From: Cinclus cinclus
Lineage: Eukaryota > Chordata > Aves > Passeriformes > Cinclidae
Assembly (NCBI RefSeq): GCF_963662255.1
Contig: NC_085052.1
Coordinates: 5,066,807 to 5,130,806, forward strand
DNA length: 64,000 nt
Reading direction: 5' to 3'
The notes beneath the pieces were generated by a model. It was given only the letters and a program-made list of their open reading frames with translations, had not been told where the DNA came from and searched no databases. Shown here one piece after another: positions 51,532 to 64,000 of this stretch (positions are counted from its first letter, which is position 1; each line of letters starts with the position of its first letter). The position numbers and the translations under genes are program-made.

Positions 51532-52985
51532 GTCTGATGGAAGGTTTTGTAAATCAAACTCACTCAGCAATTGTCACCTTCATTGATTTGTCCAGCATCT
51601 TTAAAAAAAAGGTCAATTAATTTAGCAATTTGTGCCATATTGAAAAGCCTGATCAAAACTTAAGAGGCAATTATTAGTTTTCCAGCTCTCAAAGAAATAA
51701 TACTAATGCAATTTCATCCAAAATAGGAGTTCAGTGAATAGGACTGTGCTACTGAAAACAAAGTTGAGGCTCTGCAGCAGTTCTGCTGAAGTAATAAAGA
51801 TCACTAAGAAGAAAGAGAAAACCCTGGAGGCCAAATGATCTCTAAAAATACTGTTTCACACTTTTTATTAAGAAAGAACAAAAACACTAATCTAGAAACC
51901 AATTTATATAGTTAATACCAATTCTCTTTCCCTAGCAAACAAGCATGAATTTAAGTGATAAAGCCAGTGAGGTTTAATGTAGGAAGTCAAAAGAGATTAA
52001 GCACATTTATCACATGCAGGTAGATAACAAATAGAATATGAGCAATCAAGTCAGAAAATAATACCATGAAACCTAAAATAAAGCAAGGAAATTCATCTCA
52101 TTATAGCAGTGCTGCTCCTCTAGACTGCAGATTTGTGCTGGGACCCATTCTCTCCTTCAACACAGGGCACAAGGTGTAACAAAACCTACTCACTTTTAAA
52201 TCAGGTTTAAATTTACAGGCAAGGACTGCGCTCTCTGCTGAAAACGAGTGGCATGACATAAGCACTAAAGGTCCCAAAATCTCATTATATCAGACCAGTG
52301 AAGTGGTTTTTCACCCCCATATTCACACTGTGGCTTCCTGTATCCCTACTGATCACATTCCTTCAGCTGAATAATGGACTGTTAATCTCTGGGGGCATTT
52401 TGACTTCTTCTGAAGAGTGCATATTTGAAATGAAAGCAGGACGACTTAAACGAATGTCAGAATCTTCCAGTTTGGAAGCACCTTTACAAAACACACAATT
52501 ATATTAGGATATAATTGCAAGAAAAGTGATTTTTCTGTCTCCCAGCAGCATCCCAAGGGCAGAGCTGCAGGGACAGCAAGAAGCTGCTGATAAGGACCAG
52601 CTGACAAAGTTTCTTTCAAATCCTGAAAGAAGCCTACCCAGACCTTTCATCACAGGAGAAATCATGAGCTAACCTAGAACATTTATTATATAACATCGTA
52701 ACCAAACCTACAAGCAGCTTCAAAGCACTTCTAAAAATAAATAAAGTACATTAAACATAACAAAGAGGCAGGAAATTCAATAATTAGAGGGTGGTATGAG
52801 GAATTAAGAAACAAGAAAAAATACTCAGTCATGCCTAACACTCTGTAAGCTGAAGAAAAAAGTACAATCTGTTTCTAAAAATCTTTAAGGAAATTGCACT
52901 TGTATCTATTACAATTAACAGATTTTGAAAAATCATAATAATCAAATTTTCCAGTGCCAAAACCAGGTTCAGTCAACCCCAAGTT
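51532..52985. other. Unique AT-rich non-coding DNA
   Basis: No gene, repeat or signal above background is visible. Confidence 0.6.
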
Positions 52986-53006
52986 AAAAAAAAACAAAAA
53001 CAAAAA

Positions 53007-53044
<38 letters not shown>
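52986..53044. repeat. Long A-tract (A9, CA5 units, then A37)
   Basis: Nine A residues, then units of C followed by five A, then 37 uninterrupted A residues. It resembles the tail of a retroposed element inserted on the plus strand, but the sequence to its left shows no identifiable body, so an expanded A-rich simple repeat is equally possible. Length may be affected by sequencing error. Confidence 0.9.
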
Positions 53045-53048
<4 letters not shown>

Positions 53049-53870
53049 CTCTTCGAAATTGCCAGATATCATTAATTGCACAATGTTCTAAAACCTCTTT
53101 CACCCCTTTTTTCATGCTGTCCTGCAAGGTTTTGGTCCAGCCATCCTATTTCCCTGTATCCAGGTCCCACCTCCCTCAGTCTCTGCTCTGGTTTAGCACT
53201 GAGCTCAATCAACATCTCAAACAAAATAAATGTCAAAGACAAAAGAAGCACTGGGAGTAAAAAAAAAAAAATAAAAAAAAGGGAAAATTAAATATTTTTC
53301 TACAGGACAATTTCTTAGTGTCACTCCTGTAGATTGCTCAATTGAATAAATTTCTTCTGCCCAATGGAGAAGATGATTGCTCCAAAAACCCAAACAAATC
53401 ATGAAAACTGAGGTAGCAACAATCATTAATTTGAAAGAAGTGATTAAAATATGCCAGTAACATATATATATTCTCAGCAATATTTCACTGACAAGGGACC
53501 CAAATCAGGAATGGGCACAACTTCAGCAAAACTCTTCTAAATATTATTTTTTACATGCTTCAATGGAGGCTTTATTACACAAAATTTCAGTAACTTTCTA
53601 TTTGAAGATACACTGTAAAATTCACTCAAGGAGTGAAGTTCAGTACCACACTTTTTGTATTTTTTGTTTCTGGATGTACTCAGCTTGTAAAACATTAAAT
53701 AAACAGAAAGTCAAATCTTCTTTGCCTCATCTTCTCCCATATTCAAGATGAAGAACTATCACTCAACCTAATTACATTTTTTAAAGAATGTGCCTCACAG
53801 TAAAAGGTAGTTCTTAAATTATTTACAAATTCTTAAGCTGAAAAGTGGTGTCTTTCCATTTTTTATCCAG
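53045..53870. other. Unique non-coding DNA
   Basis: A-rich run at 53259-53280. No gene is recognised. The last 22 bases form the pyrimidine tract of the candidate exon that follows. Confidence 0.55.
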
Positions 53871-53926
53871 CTGTAAAAAACTGAATGCTGATTTTGCAAT
53901 ATCACTTGGTGCAGACCTTCTCTCAG
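53871..53926 (+). other. Candidate 56-bp exon with consensus splice sites
   Basis: A tract TCTTTCCATTTTTTATCCAG gives a strong 3' splice site (AG at 53869-53870), with a plausible branch sequence TTCTTAAG upstream. Exactly 56 bases later is TCTCAG|GTAAGT, the perfect U1-complementary donor (53924-53932). One frame is open and would encode KKLNADFAISLGADLLS between split end codons; the other two contain stops. The 56-bp length would change phase if it were skipped. No family match is known to me. It may be a cassette or lncRNA exon, or a coincidence. Confidence 0.25.
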
Positions 53927-55115
53927 GTAAGTACACGCTGGTTCAGTGCCAGCCTAATTTAAAATTTAACTTAAAACAAGGTAGAACCAGGCTCTTTCAT
54001 GGTGTAGCCTGACTTGTCCTTTCCACATCCCCAGCTGAGGATCACCTTTCTTCACCTACTGAACTGGGATGATTTTTGTAGTTCAAGAGAAAAAAGAAAA
54101 CAGTTTTAACATTTGAAATGAACTCTCATTAACTCAGCCTGCCTTTATGTTAATGAGTACCCTGTAGCTCAAATCTCACTCAGTCGTGCCATTCATTAAT
54201 TCATCTCACAGGTAATTGCATGAACTAGTTTCCATATCTGCTCTTATAGAGCTTCACTTTGCAAAATAAGTTGATTCATCTGTGGGTGCTGTGCACGTGT
54301 TTGGAAACACAAAATAGAGCACCAAATACTGTTCATTAGCCTCACTACTGCAACTGCTCTTAGGCTCTTGCCAAATCAACCCTACAGGCTTTTATACTGA
54401 ATATTCCCTCCATCGAAATACCTAAGTGAGATTAAAAAAAGTAATATTCTCTCTTTTTGGTTTTTTTTCCTAATAAAGGCCAAGTACAGGGACAGGCAGC
54501 AATTTTCTGCAAATAACAACAACACATGGAGATCAGTTGGAGATTTAATTCAGCCTAAGACTGAACAACCTGCTTCATGAATTCTATAATCTCTTGCTTG
54601 ATAAATAAACTAAACCAGTAGCAGTCATGCGATGGATTAGCAGTTCCCACTCGCTTTTTCCCAGCATTTCACAGGCAGTAATTGGCTCTGACATGGTTCA
54701 TCACCCTCAGTGTTACAGCAGCCACCCTGTGCTCCTAAAAGGAGCCAGGAACACCACCAAGCTCTGCAATTAATCATGGCAATTAATCATGAAACCCATC
54801 ACCTCCAGAAGAGCTTTCACCTCCACAGTGCCTTGCAAACACACTCGGAGCACAAGTACAGGGCAGTGAGTGAGCTAAAGGAGCAATGACGATTATCCTG
54901 ATTTACAGCTCAGGGAGTTCTGCACAGCACCATTCCTCCTCTCCATCCTCAGCACCTCCTGCACCTCCTCCTCCGTCCCTCCTCGTGCTGGGGTCTGAGC
55001 CTCTTCATTCCCACTTTAAGCATTCAAGGCAAACACATCTGCTCTAATTTTTCAAAATGTTGATGATTTCCCTCCCAGTTTTAACAACACTTAAGGACAT
55101 GGCTGGTTAGCTGCC
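53927..55115. other. Unique non-coding DNA with modest TAAT density
   Basis: Around 54126-54230 there are about six TAAT/ATTA cores (for example CATTAATTC and GTAATTGCATG). A 14-bp unit (GCAATTAATCATG) is doubled at 54768-54795. A pyrimidine-rich stretch lies at 54935-55000. No gene is recognised. Confidence 0.5.
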
Positions 55116-55242
55116 CATAGAATCAGAGAATAGTTTGGGTTTGAAGAGACTGAAAAGTCTTCTGCCTTGACATGGGCAGGGACATCTTCCAGACCTGGTT
55201 GCTCCAAACCCTGTCCAACCTTGGACACTTCCAGGAATGGAA
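55116..55242 (-). mobile_element. CR1 LINE 3' end, minus strand, diverged
   Basis: CATAGAATCAGAGAATAGTT then TGGGTTTGAAGAGACTGAAA, followed by GGGCAGGGACATCTTCCAGA and a stretch ending CACTTCCAGGAATGG, follow the reverse complement of the CR1 3' end in the right order. It shares its layout with the 29383 copy but is clearly more diverged, so it is an older insertion. It is 5'-truncated. Confidence 0.85.
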
Positions 55243-57870
55243 TCTCAAAATGTAGGTTATTTCCTGCATTTTCATTCTTTTCTCTACACAGTCAGGTCTG
55301 TTGTACTGTCCCTATAACTCCTCCCAAGAAAATAATTAGTGTGAGTTCCCACTGAATTTTTCATGTGTTTTGAAAAACCCTTCTATCTCTTTACGCCAAA
55401 ATAAGAAAGACCAAAAATTAAACAAACAAACAAAGCCACAAGAAACCAACCAAAAAAAAAAAAAAAAAAAAACACAAATAAAATTTAAAAATAGTAAAAG
55501 CGAAGTCATTAATCCTTAAACAAAATCCAATAGCTGCACTGAAAATGTCCTGCTGACTTCAGCTTGTGCCTGTGACCTGCCCATGCTCTGCAGGTGCACA
55601 CACTTACAAACCAGACATATGGCACAGGTAGAAATTTTTGCTTATTAATTACCTTGCAGTAATTAATTAAAATTTTCATCTCAAGCTGCTGACTTGCATT
55701 TCTCTGTTTAAGGGAGGTCAAAAGATTCAGAGACTGGGGAAGTGGTTCTGTCCCAGACCAGCTGCCCTGCTGGACAAACACAGTCCTGAGCCTTTAGGAA
55801 GCAGTTGTTCCTCTCCAAGGCTTGGAAAGAGAAAGCTCTGAAGATCTGCTTCTGGACAGCTCAATATTTTTTATGTCTAATGATAAGTGCAGAAATTCAG
55901 TGTGATTTTATTAGAATATAAATTGTGTCAACTTTCTTGTCAGTACTCTCTCTGCTTTCTCAAATAAAATCTCATCTAAAGCTTGGCTCCTCCATGCTGC
56001 ATTGAAACCACCTCAGTTTTCCTCCCAGCTTCAGAACAAAATTCTTAAGTGCAGCATCACAAAATAATTCAGACAAGGTAGAGAACTAAATCTTTTGGAA
56101 AAGGAGATGTTTGGGACAAAAGAATATGGGGGTTTTCCTTAACACAAGTGCTAAATTAATTGTAGGAGTTATCAGAAAACACGGAACAGGGAACACAGAA
56201 GTTGATAGCAACCCGGACACATGAAAGGGCAGAGGGGTAAAAGGGGAAAAAGCAATAATATTTTTGATATTTTTTGCCTGGCAGAAAGCAACTAGCAATC
56301 CCATTTCATACTGGGGGATCTGGGCAGAAGACAATACCAGGTGCTCCTGTGTGAAATGGGAAACAGGATGGAGAAAAGCACACAAAAAATGGCCTTTGTG
56401 GGGGTAAATGTGAAAACTCAGACATGTTGGGGCTAAACTCTGCCATGGAATTGAGCAGAGGAGCTGAGACAGAGCTATTTTTTATGGATAAAATGCTTTT
56501 CCCAATGGGGTGTGCATTGTTGTGTGTTGTGCCCATTGTCCCCACTGCAGCTGGGCAGGAAGCACAGCCCAGCCTGGGACACACTGCCTGGGAAGGAGCT
56601 CTGCAGGGAATGGTCTGGGCAGGAATTCTGCAGGAATCAGCCCTGAGGGAGCCTTCACTTAGAAAAGCTGCTGAGCAAGCATGAAATAATAACAAAAGTA
56701 GTTCATTTGACACCTCATGCTCTAGCAGCCTGAAACAAATCCTAGAAAATTGAATTATTTCTTTTGGCTTTGTAAAGAATAAATAGGGAGCAACTGTGCC
56801 AGAGCAATGAGCCTGTGCACACCTTGCATATTAAACTTGCATGTCTGTCACTATCATTGAGCACCCTCATTTCTTCCCAATGTGTGCATCAATCTACAGC
56901 TGATCAAACAAACCCTGTAGACAAATGCCTTAATAACTCCTTTATCATAATTAAGAAAGCCTTAAAATCTCTAGTAGAAAGTCTCAAGGGATCTGACAGA
57001 ATGGCAAAGTGATAATGAACATCACAAACTGTACTACAGCAGCTTGCAGACATATTCATGTCTTCCAAGATTTTAAGTTTAATGGTCAGAATATCTAGAT
57101 TGAGTGATAAACATTGATATTAAAATAAATTGATATTAAAATTAATTCAACTCCCAAAACTTCAAGAATGCTTCGCAGGGAATTAGCTTGAAGGATCTGG
57201 TCCCCCATTTACAATTCTCATTTAAGAGAATTAATTAGAAATGTGAAAACTGATGGGCACAAAGATTCGGGAGGGTTTAATTCTGCTCCAGCACTGTAAC
57301 ACAATCCCTTCAGGGGTAAAAGTACTCCTTAGGGCAGAAGGACACAAATAATACATTTTGTAGTACATGTTTATATAGGAATCTCAGGGGATATGGGATC
57401 TAAACCTCTTTTTGGGGTGGTAACGCCCGCATGAAGAGCAGAGCTGAAAGCCTCTCCTGGTGAATTTGTTACACAGGCTGTGAGAATTAAACGTGTTGTC
57501 TGGATTCCAGAAAATCTCAGGGTCATCACTCCCTGTGAATTAAGAGTGGGAAGCACCAGAGGAGGAGGCACTGACTGCTCTTGGGCACATCTTGGGCTTG
57601 GACAGGACTCAGAGCACATCAGGATCAGGTGCAATTAGAGACATCTCGGGGCTGCTCTGGCTGCTTTCCAGGTCACGGCGTCTGCGGAGGTGTGAAAAAG
57701 TCATCTTTGGAACAACCAAGCACATGAATAGGAAACTGATCCACTGGTGTGTAGAATGAGCAGTAGCAAGGGTTTAATATTGAAATAAATGAAAAAGACT
57801 TTATTTCTACTCATAACAAACTTCAGAGAGAACAATTTTGTATCTAAACTTCTTCACTCCTTCTTTTTTG

Positions 57871-57877
<7 letters not shown>
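55243..57877. other. Unique non-coding DNA
   Basis: A21 run at 55452-55472 preceded by CAAA units. A 135-codon minus-strand frame at 56306-56713 begins at GTG with a leucine-rich stretch, but has no ATG near its start and no family match. No gene is called. Confidence 0.55.

Positions 57878-57898
<21 letters not shown>
57878..57898. repeat. Poly-T tract (T21)
   Basis: Twenty-one consecutive T residues, simple homopolymer. No retroposon body is recognised on its right side. Confidence 0.9.
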
Positions 57899-57902
<4 letters not shown>

Positions 57903-60900
57903 AGAGGGGATGTTGATCCTTTCTCTTTCTCTCCAGGAATTAAAAACAAACACAGAACTTCAGTTCTACATCCTCTCCCCTGGGTTGCTGCTACTGGCAT
58001 TCAGAAGACTCTTTAGAAAAATTCCAAACCTTTTGTGATATTCCCTGCTGGTTTTATCAGTAACAGTAGTGATTTTTTCCTTCAGCACTGTATACGTGTT
58101 GTGCATGAAGTAGGAGAGATGTACATTTATTTCTAGTTAATTATACAGTATTAAAAGGCCATTTTTACTTTATTGCTACTTCAATTCTTATCAGCATTTT
58201 TCAGATAATAATATATAAGGAAGTAAAGAGGAAGCAGTCAAAAGTTTCTGGACTGTGAGGAAACTAAAGCTCCTGTAGAAAATAAGATTCACCAAGAAAT
58301 ACTGGGGGTTTTTTTTATTATTGTTATTATTAGTGTTCTTGTAATTGTTGCTACCATGACAAAACTCAAACATAGTTATAAAAAAATATTTTTTTTCACA
58401 CGGTTTTTGTAGTAGAAATAACACTTAGAAATACTAACCTGTCAGGCAATACCACCATCGATATTCAGTGTCAGATTATTTAAAGTTTAACTTGTGGCAC
58501 TAGTAACTTATGAAATATTTTCTGGTTTTTGCTCATTCTGCATCACAGCAGCAAGTCAGAACTTGACAAATCAACCTTATGGGTATTTACAGTGCAAAAT
58601 CAAAGAAAGAAAGAAAACCTCTTGCAGCAGCACACCTTAGATGAAAGAATAAACTACTACAACAAATAAAAAAAGAAAAGTTGTGATATGGAGATCTTGT
58701 CCGCACAATATTCCCTGATGCTGAGAAAAGCCAGTCCCAGTAGAAGTAAAATCAATCCATTTCAGAATAATCTTTGGTCTGGAGTTTGAGCTTCAGCAGG
58801 CTGCTCAGATCCTCAGAAATCATTAATGTGACAGTCTGTGCTTGAATTTTCCCCCTTGGTAACCTTCCACAGGATTCCCTTGGACTGGCAAAGGGAGATA
58901 ACCCATCTCATATGAAGTGGTTTTCCTGCTGGAATGGGGGCTTTAGATGGCATCACCACCAATTTCCATACCAAGCCTTGGCTGTGGCAGGATCCCAGCT
59001 CCTAATCCTCAGGTATAAATCCTCTTACATTTCTCTCCCACTCTTCAAAACACCAGCTTAGCAATGAAAGCACAATTATGGAATTGCACATAACTACACC
59101 CTGTTCTTCTACATGTATTTAGGAGCTTGCATTTCTCTCCTAAGTGCCAAATCAGTCTAATTCAAGGCATCCATTTCTCTAATCCCAGCTCTAAGAAGCT
59201 TTCCTCAAACAATTTGCTTGCTCCCAGCCATTGCTACAAGCCCATCAATATTCTAATTATGAATTTCATTTCTTTTTGTCATGTCACCTGAGCTGTTTCA
59301 TGTTATTTAATAGGTATTTTCACTGATTTAAGTTTTTGGTTTTAGTATGAGGTTTTTTCCAAACAGCTTTTTTTTATAGAAGCTGCTATTTGTAACTGCT
59401 CCCTGAGCCAGATGTACAATTTGTTTGGATTCTGTGAGAAATGAGAGACTTTATTTCTGTTCCTGAATTCTTATCTTTCCAAATCATAACAGCCAGAGAA
59501 TTTGCTTTCCCACCCTAGCTGATTCCCCATAAAATTCCTATTAGCTATGCTGAGTAGTAGACACTTATAAGCTAATGGAATTGGGCAACTTAATTACAAA
59601 AACATTTTAAATAATCATCTACATCTGTCTATTACAACATTCCACATTGCTGTGGCTTGCATCGTCATAATGCTGAACATAAAATCATTAACATGCAATA
59701 TTGCACTGGGGTCTAAACTTTTTACTTTTGGAAAGAGGAAAATTGAAATCTCTTGTCTTTTCCCACACTTTTGAAGGACACAGACCAACCTCATTCACTC
59801 CACACTCACCCTGCCCAGGCAAGCACACTCAGGGGGGGAAAACCTCGAGTCCCACTTTTTAAAATGTCATGGTTTGTGCCAAGGGTTTGAGGATCCTGTT
59901 GGTTTGAGGTAACAGAAATCCCTCACAAGGGCTGGGGCAGTTTTGTTCGGAGCCAGCAGAGTTGCACATCAGCAGAAAACATTTGGCAAAAGCTAAAGAA
60001 GAGCAGCACTGCACATCACAGGATCTTTCCAGGTGAGGACCAGGAGAAAGAGCCCATCCCAAATCACGGCATCAAGCGAATTAATCAATCTATTAGATTT
60101 TTCAAAACCTAGTTTTGCAAAACTTTATCACAGAAAGTCTTTCAGGAAAGCAATCTGATGAGCAAATTTATACTCTAAGGCTGAAGTCTGCAAAAACTGG
60201 CCAGAATTTCAGATGGTGCCAACCAGGCACAGAAGAACATGGAAAAAAATCAAAAAACACCAAACAAGGATTCAAGTCTTCTTATGCAAAAAATGCCAAT
60301 AGTGATTTTAAAATTCATTATTAATTGCTAACTTAGTATTGCCTGCACTGACATCAGAGTTCTATTTCCTATACATCGTATTTTCAGATTCAATTGCTCT
60401 GCATGTACCCAATTAATTTACAGACAGAATGTAAGATTTTACCTACTACCTATATGGCACAGGTGCCTGATATTCCTCTTGACAAGTGGTAGTGTAATTC
60501 TATATTCTATATAAACAACTTCTATATGCATACACACACACACTGGAACAACACTTCATCATGCTCCAGATATACCTGCAAAGACAGGCTGCAGCCCAAA
60601 TTAAAGAACAAATTAAGGGCAACTCGGGCACTCCTCCTCCTTGTACTTTTTCTGACAAAGAAATACAGATTAATTATAAACATGAAACTTCTCACATTTC
60701 AAATGACTGTCTCCTTGAAAATCAAACTGCAATTCATTAAACACTTTTTCTCAGAGATCATAGTAACCTGGTCACATCCTTCTATGTATAGCCTTATACA
60801 CCAAACGTAGCACTTTTGAGTATGAGAGCTTTCTCAAATTTAAATTATTTATGTCTAACACGACACTTAACGAAGTGGATTCAAGCCTCGCTCACTTTTA

Positions 60901-63164
60901 TTTGTGGAAAGAATTCTAATGGTGCTTCGTGAGGGAGACACAAATTAATTTGTGTTTAAGTTCACACTCTCAACTTGATTGATGTGAGTATTTTGCTCAT
61001 TTACAGATTCAGTCCCCATGACTACATTTTTTGCGTCAATAAGGTTAAACTGTTTCTTAGTCTAATTCTCTAGCATTCTGAATCTTTTTACAATCCTAGC
61101 TGTATATAACCTGCTGACCTTTAAAAAGTCAAGTATTTAATTTTATTTAATCAAAGATCATCCTTGAGAACACATAAATCCTAAATCCATTGCAACTGGA
61201 ATTTCAGGAGGAAATAACTGGGCAGGCTGTTGTGTTGTCAGACCCATTTATCAATGGTTATATTTTAAGACAAACTTTTCCTATAAAAAGAAAATTGGTT
61301 GAAAATAACCTTTCAAGAAATATCCAACATAAAAACAATTGCTTTGAATGTATAAAACTTAAAATGCCTTGCCATTGCTATAACCAGCAAAAGAATTTTT
61401 ATCAATAGTTCATTAAATAATTTTCTGTAAATAATTAAAATTCCAATCCTTTCAAATCTTTGCACTGGTTCGGCATTAGGGAAGTATTGTGCCAAAATTC
61501 ATATCCATGTATCAGAAGTACAGATTTTCATGGAGTTTTATTTTCTTGTCGTTTGTGAGGATCAAGAGTTCAGTTTCTACTTTGAAGCTGTCCTTAATAG
61601 CAACAGCAATCCCCAATGTCAAACTTTTGAATTATTAACTTCATGTTTGTTTATTTTTTTTTTCATGATGGCCATTACGGTAAAAGGAGGAGAAACGGGA
61701 AAACAATCCCCCACTCATTAGTGGGGTTTAAAAATAAATATTTCACTCAAACCTTTCAGTAATAGAAATGACTAAGATAAATAATACACCAAAATCAGCT
61801 TTCCTGGGTCAAAATAACTTTGTCCATGAAGCCAGCTGGGATGAGAGACTGGGGAGGTCCATGATGTGAGCACTGGAAGAGCCTGAGCTTGTGCTTGCTC
61901 CACCTGCCTCTCCTACTTGAGCAGAAATAGACAAAGGGCTCTGAATCACCTAAAAATTATCACAAATCACTCACTTCCATCTACAAATATGGGGGGTTTT
62001 TTAGACATATTTCTATTTCTCTTCAGGCAACAGACAAAGCTGCTGTGTTTTCTACATCACCTTTGGAGCAGGTTGCCAGAACCAGGATCATTGGCAAAGA
62101 AGTGAGGCAAGTATTTCTCTGAGCCTTCAGGAAGAGTCAGGAGAAAAGCTTCAGTTTGAATTCCCAAGGGTATTCACCTCCTGGAGCCGTGCCTGTAACA
62201 CCTGCCACAAGACTTGTGGAAAAAGACAGAAAAAGTCACTCCTTCAAACATAAAATTCTGACCTTTCCCAAGAGGGGAGAGCAGCTTGGCTCCGGGCCGT
62301 AGCCAAAGACTTCTCCCAAGTCTTCAGTGCAACACTTGAATTGGAATTGAACCTTCACATCCCAACACACAGCTCCCAAAGGAGATGAATACCCAGGACA
62401 TGCCAAAAATTCACCTGCAGGACACCAGGCACTGGTGGGACAGGGGCAAACTGAGGGTAAGTCTACATGGACACATGTAAGTGCATGTTTGGTGCCATAT
62501 GGCTTCCAGGTCAGAGCCAAATATTCTTTCCCAGCTAGAAAAGGCAAAACCACCGCAGGAAAATCTGTTTCAACCATATTAACACCCTACCCATAGGCTG
62601 AATTTGAGGACACCCATCATCAGAGCTGCTCCCTCACGCCCCAGTGCAGTGATAACTGCAAATTGCAAACCTCAAGCAGCCAGAGCTGCCTGCGACACAG
62701 CCTGGTTGCCCCTGCAACAAGTTGATTTTATACATCTGCAATGAACTAAACATAATTATCTGGTAATTTTCCTAAATGAAAAAAATGAATTTAAATTACT
62801 GAAGCACAAAATGCCTTCTGCACACCAGCTTGCAAAGGCCAAGCCTGCCACATCTCAAAAACAGCAGCTCTTTTATTCTGATTATGCCCAAAGTAGATGA
62901 TACAATTTCAGAAATAAGCTTTTATACTGGTAAGACTGAAGAAATGGCTTCATAATACTTGTGGAACTTCTTTTCTTCATTTTTGATTCCAATGAAGCCA
63001 GAATTTAAACAAATAAGCATTCCCTTTGAGAACATGCAGGACAGATCTCAATTCCACACACATATTCTGTTTCTTTATTCATATGGATAATTCCATCAGA
63101 GGCCATGAAACTGAACACACCACAGATCAAATCTTAATCTGAGTTGACAAGGTGGTGATTGTCT
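57899..63164. other. Unique AT-rich non-coding DNA
   Basis: No gene is recognised. A T-rich triplet patch (TTATTATTG) lies at 58312-58332 and a short (AC)6 at 60532-60543. The part 62236-62577 has a 113-codon minus-strand frame without domain. A donor-like AGG|GTAAGT at 62454-62462 has no strong acceptor upstream. Confidence 0.6.
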
Positions 63165-63228
63165 GAAGGTTGTACTCAGTGCTCTTAGAGGTCTCTTCCA
63201 ACCTGAAAGATTTTGTGATTTTGTAATT
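63165..63228 (+). mobile_element. Short CR1 3' end, plus strand
   Basis: GCTCTTAGAGGTCTCTTCCA and ACCTGAAAGATTTTGTGATTTTG match the sense-strand terminus of CR1, including two degenerate copies of the ATTCTGTG-type 8-base tail repeat. The left boundary is uncertain. Confidence 0.75.
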
Positions 63229-64000
63229 ATTACCCTGTAGTAATATATAAAGATATATATATTAGAACTAAATAGAAGCCATATCCTGATTTACAAGCAG
63301 CAAATGCAGTCAATGCTCAAAGGAACTGAAACTCCTCAGCCTTGTGCTCAAAATTCCCATATATTGTGATCCCACGCAGGAATAAGAGAGGAAAGTGAAG
63401 AGGCTGATTGTCTGCCAGTGACACCACCCTGTCCTGCTGCACAGTGAAGAGAACACCTTGAGTAGCAGCAGATCCATGAGAGAAATGTCCAGATTTAATC
63501 AGGATTGATTCGCTCTTGACCCAATCAAAACAGCACAGCTCCTACAGAGCAGAGCACAATGTCACAGATAAATCAGGTACAATAAGGCTGCCACTGGCAG
63601 ATTTATAACAGTGAATGCAGTGTGAACAAAGAATTGAGTCCGCTAATCTGTATTAGAAAGCCACTTTCATTTTGTAGAAATAGTAATTTAATTTACTTCA
63701 TGTAAACTGTGCAAAGAAACAAAGATGATCAGCTTAACATATGTATTTTACTTTATGGCTTATATGATTTTAACAGAACATTTATGCATATGTAAGGTTA
63801 CTTTTAAAAACTGGAAATTTAACATCCTTATGCCTTGTAGCTATTTTTCAATCCTTTTGGTTTTTCAGTTGTTTCTTTGAAGCATGCCAACTTTACATGA
63901 GTATGTAATTGCTTTTGAAATTAATGAACAGAATTGAAATCTACTCTGAAAATTGGATGAGTTACTCAGCATTGAGACTCTGACAGTGTGTCAGGGGAAT
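63229..64000. other. Unique non-coding DNA to window end
   Basis: A short TATATA-rich patch follows the CR1 tail at 63242-63262. No gene or repeat is seen beyond it. Confidence 0.6.

Noticed and set aside
56306..56713. Minus-strand frame resembling a secreted cysteine-rich protein
   Set aside because: The leucine-rich start depends on a GTG codon with no ATG nearby, and no cysteine pattern of a known family is present.
62421..62462. Possible 36-bp exon before AGG|GTAAGT
   Set aside because: The CAG acceptor lacks a pyrimidine tract; only the donor is good.
1..64000. CRISPR arrays, operons, tRNA or rRNA genes, phage modules
   Set aside because: No regularly spaced repeats, Shine-Dalgarno-led gene rows or RNA gene signatures were seen, and the CR1 elements show vertebrate DNA.

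Overview
This window looks like non-coding nuclear DNA from a bird, most likely a songbird. The case rests on several fragments of CR1 LINEs with the 3' ends and reverse-transcriptase remnants typical of avian CR1 (best at 29383-29625, 30559-30627, 32599-32697 and 12936-13470). Supporting signs are the low repeat load (recognised CR1 totals about 1.3 kb, roughly 2 % of the window), AT-rich and CpG-poor sequence, and plain vertebrate microsatellites. No operon-like layout, ribosome binding sites, rRNA, tRNA or CRISPR array was seen.

I find no protein-coding gene I can defend. The open frames are short, often begin at non-ATG codons, carry no recognisable domain, and have the lengths expected by chance: at about 40 % GC a six-frame 64-kb scan should give a longest run near 140 codons, and the longest here is 151. 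The window is therefore best read as part of a gene desert or of a very large intron.

Layout. 1-12.9 kb: unique AT-rich DNA with one compound CA/poly-A microsatellite, AT palindromes and two clusters of homeodomain-type TAAT cores. 12.9-13.5 kb: an old, frameshifted CR1 copy. 13.5-25.4 kb: unique DNA with an (AT)n microsatellite, a CRE palindrome, two perfect palindromes near 19.5-19.7 kb and a SOX/POU composite site at 22.34 kb. 25.4 kb: a 40-bp minisatellite. 29.4-32.7 kb: a CR1-rich stretch and a candidate spliced exon. 32.7-49.9 kb: long unique DNA with a pyrimidine tract and a stop-poor stretch at 47.85-49.06 kb. 49.9-64 kb: three CR1 3' ends, (TAAA)n, a 37-base poly-A tract and a candidate 56-bp exon at 53.87 kb.

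No new multi-gene system is visible. The items most worth checking are the SOX/POU site, the two candidate exons with strong splice signals, and the stop-poor frame. All functional statements about them are inference from sequence pattern alone.
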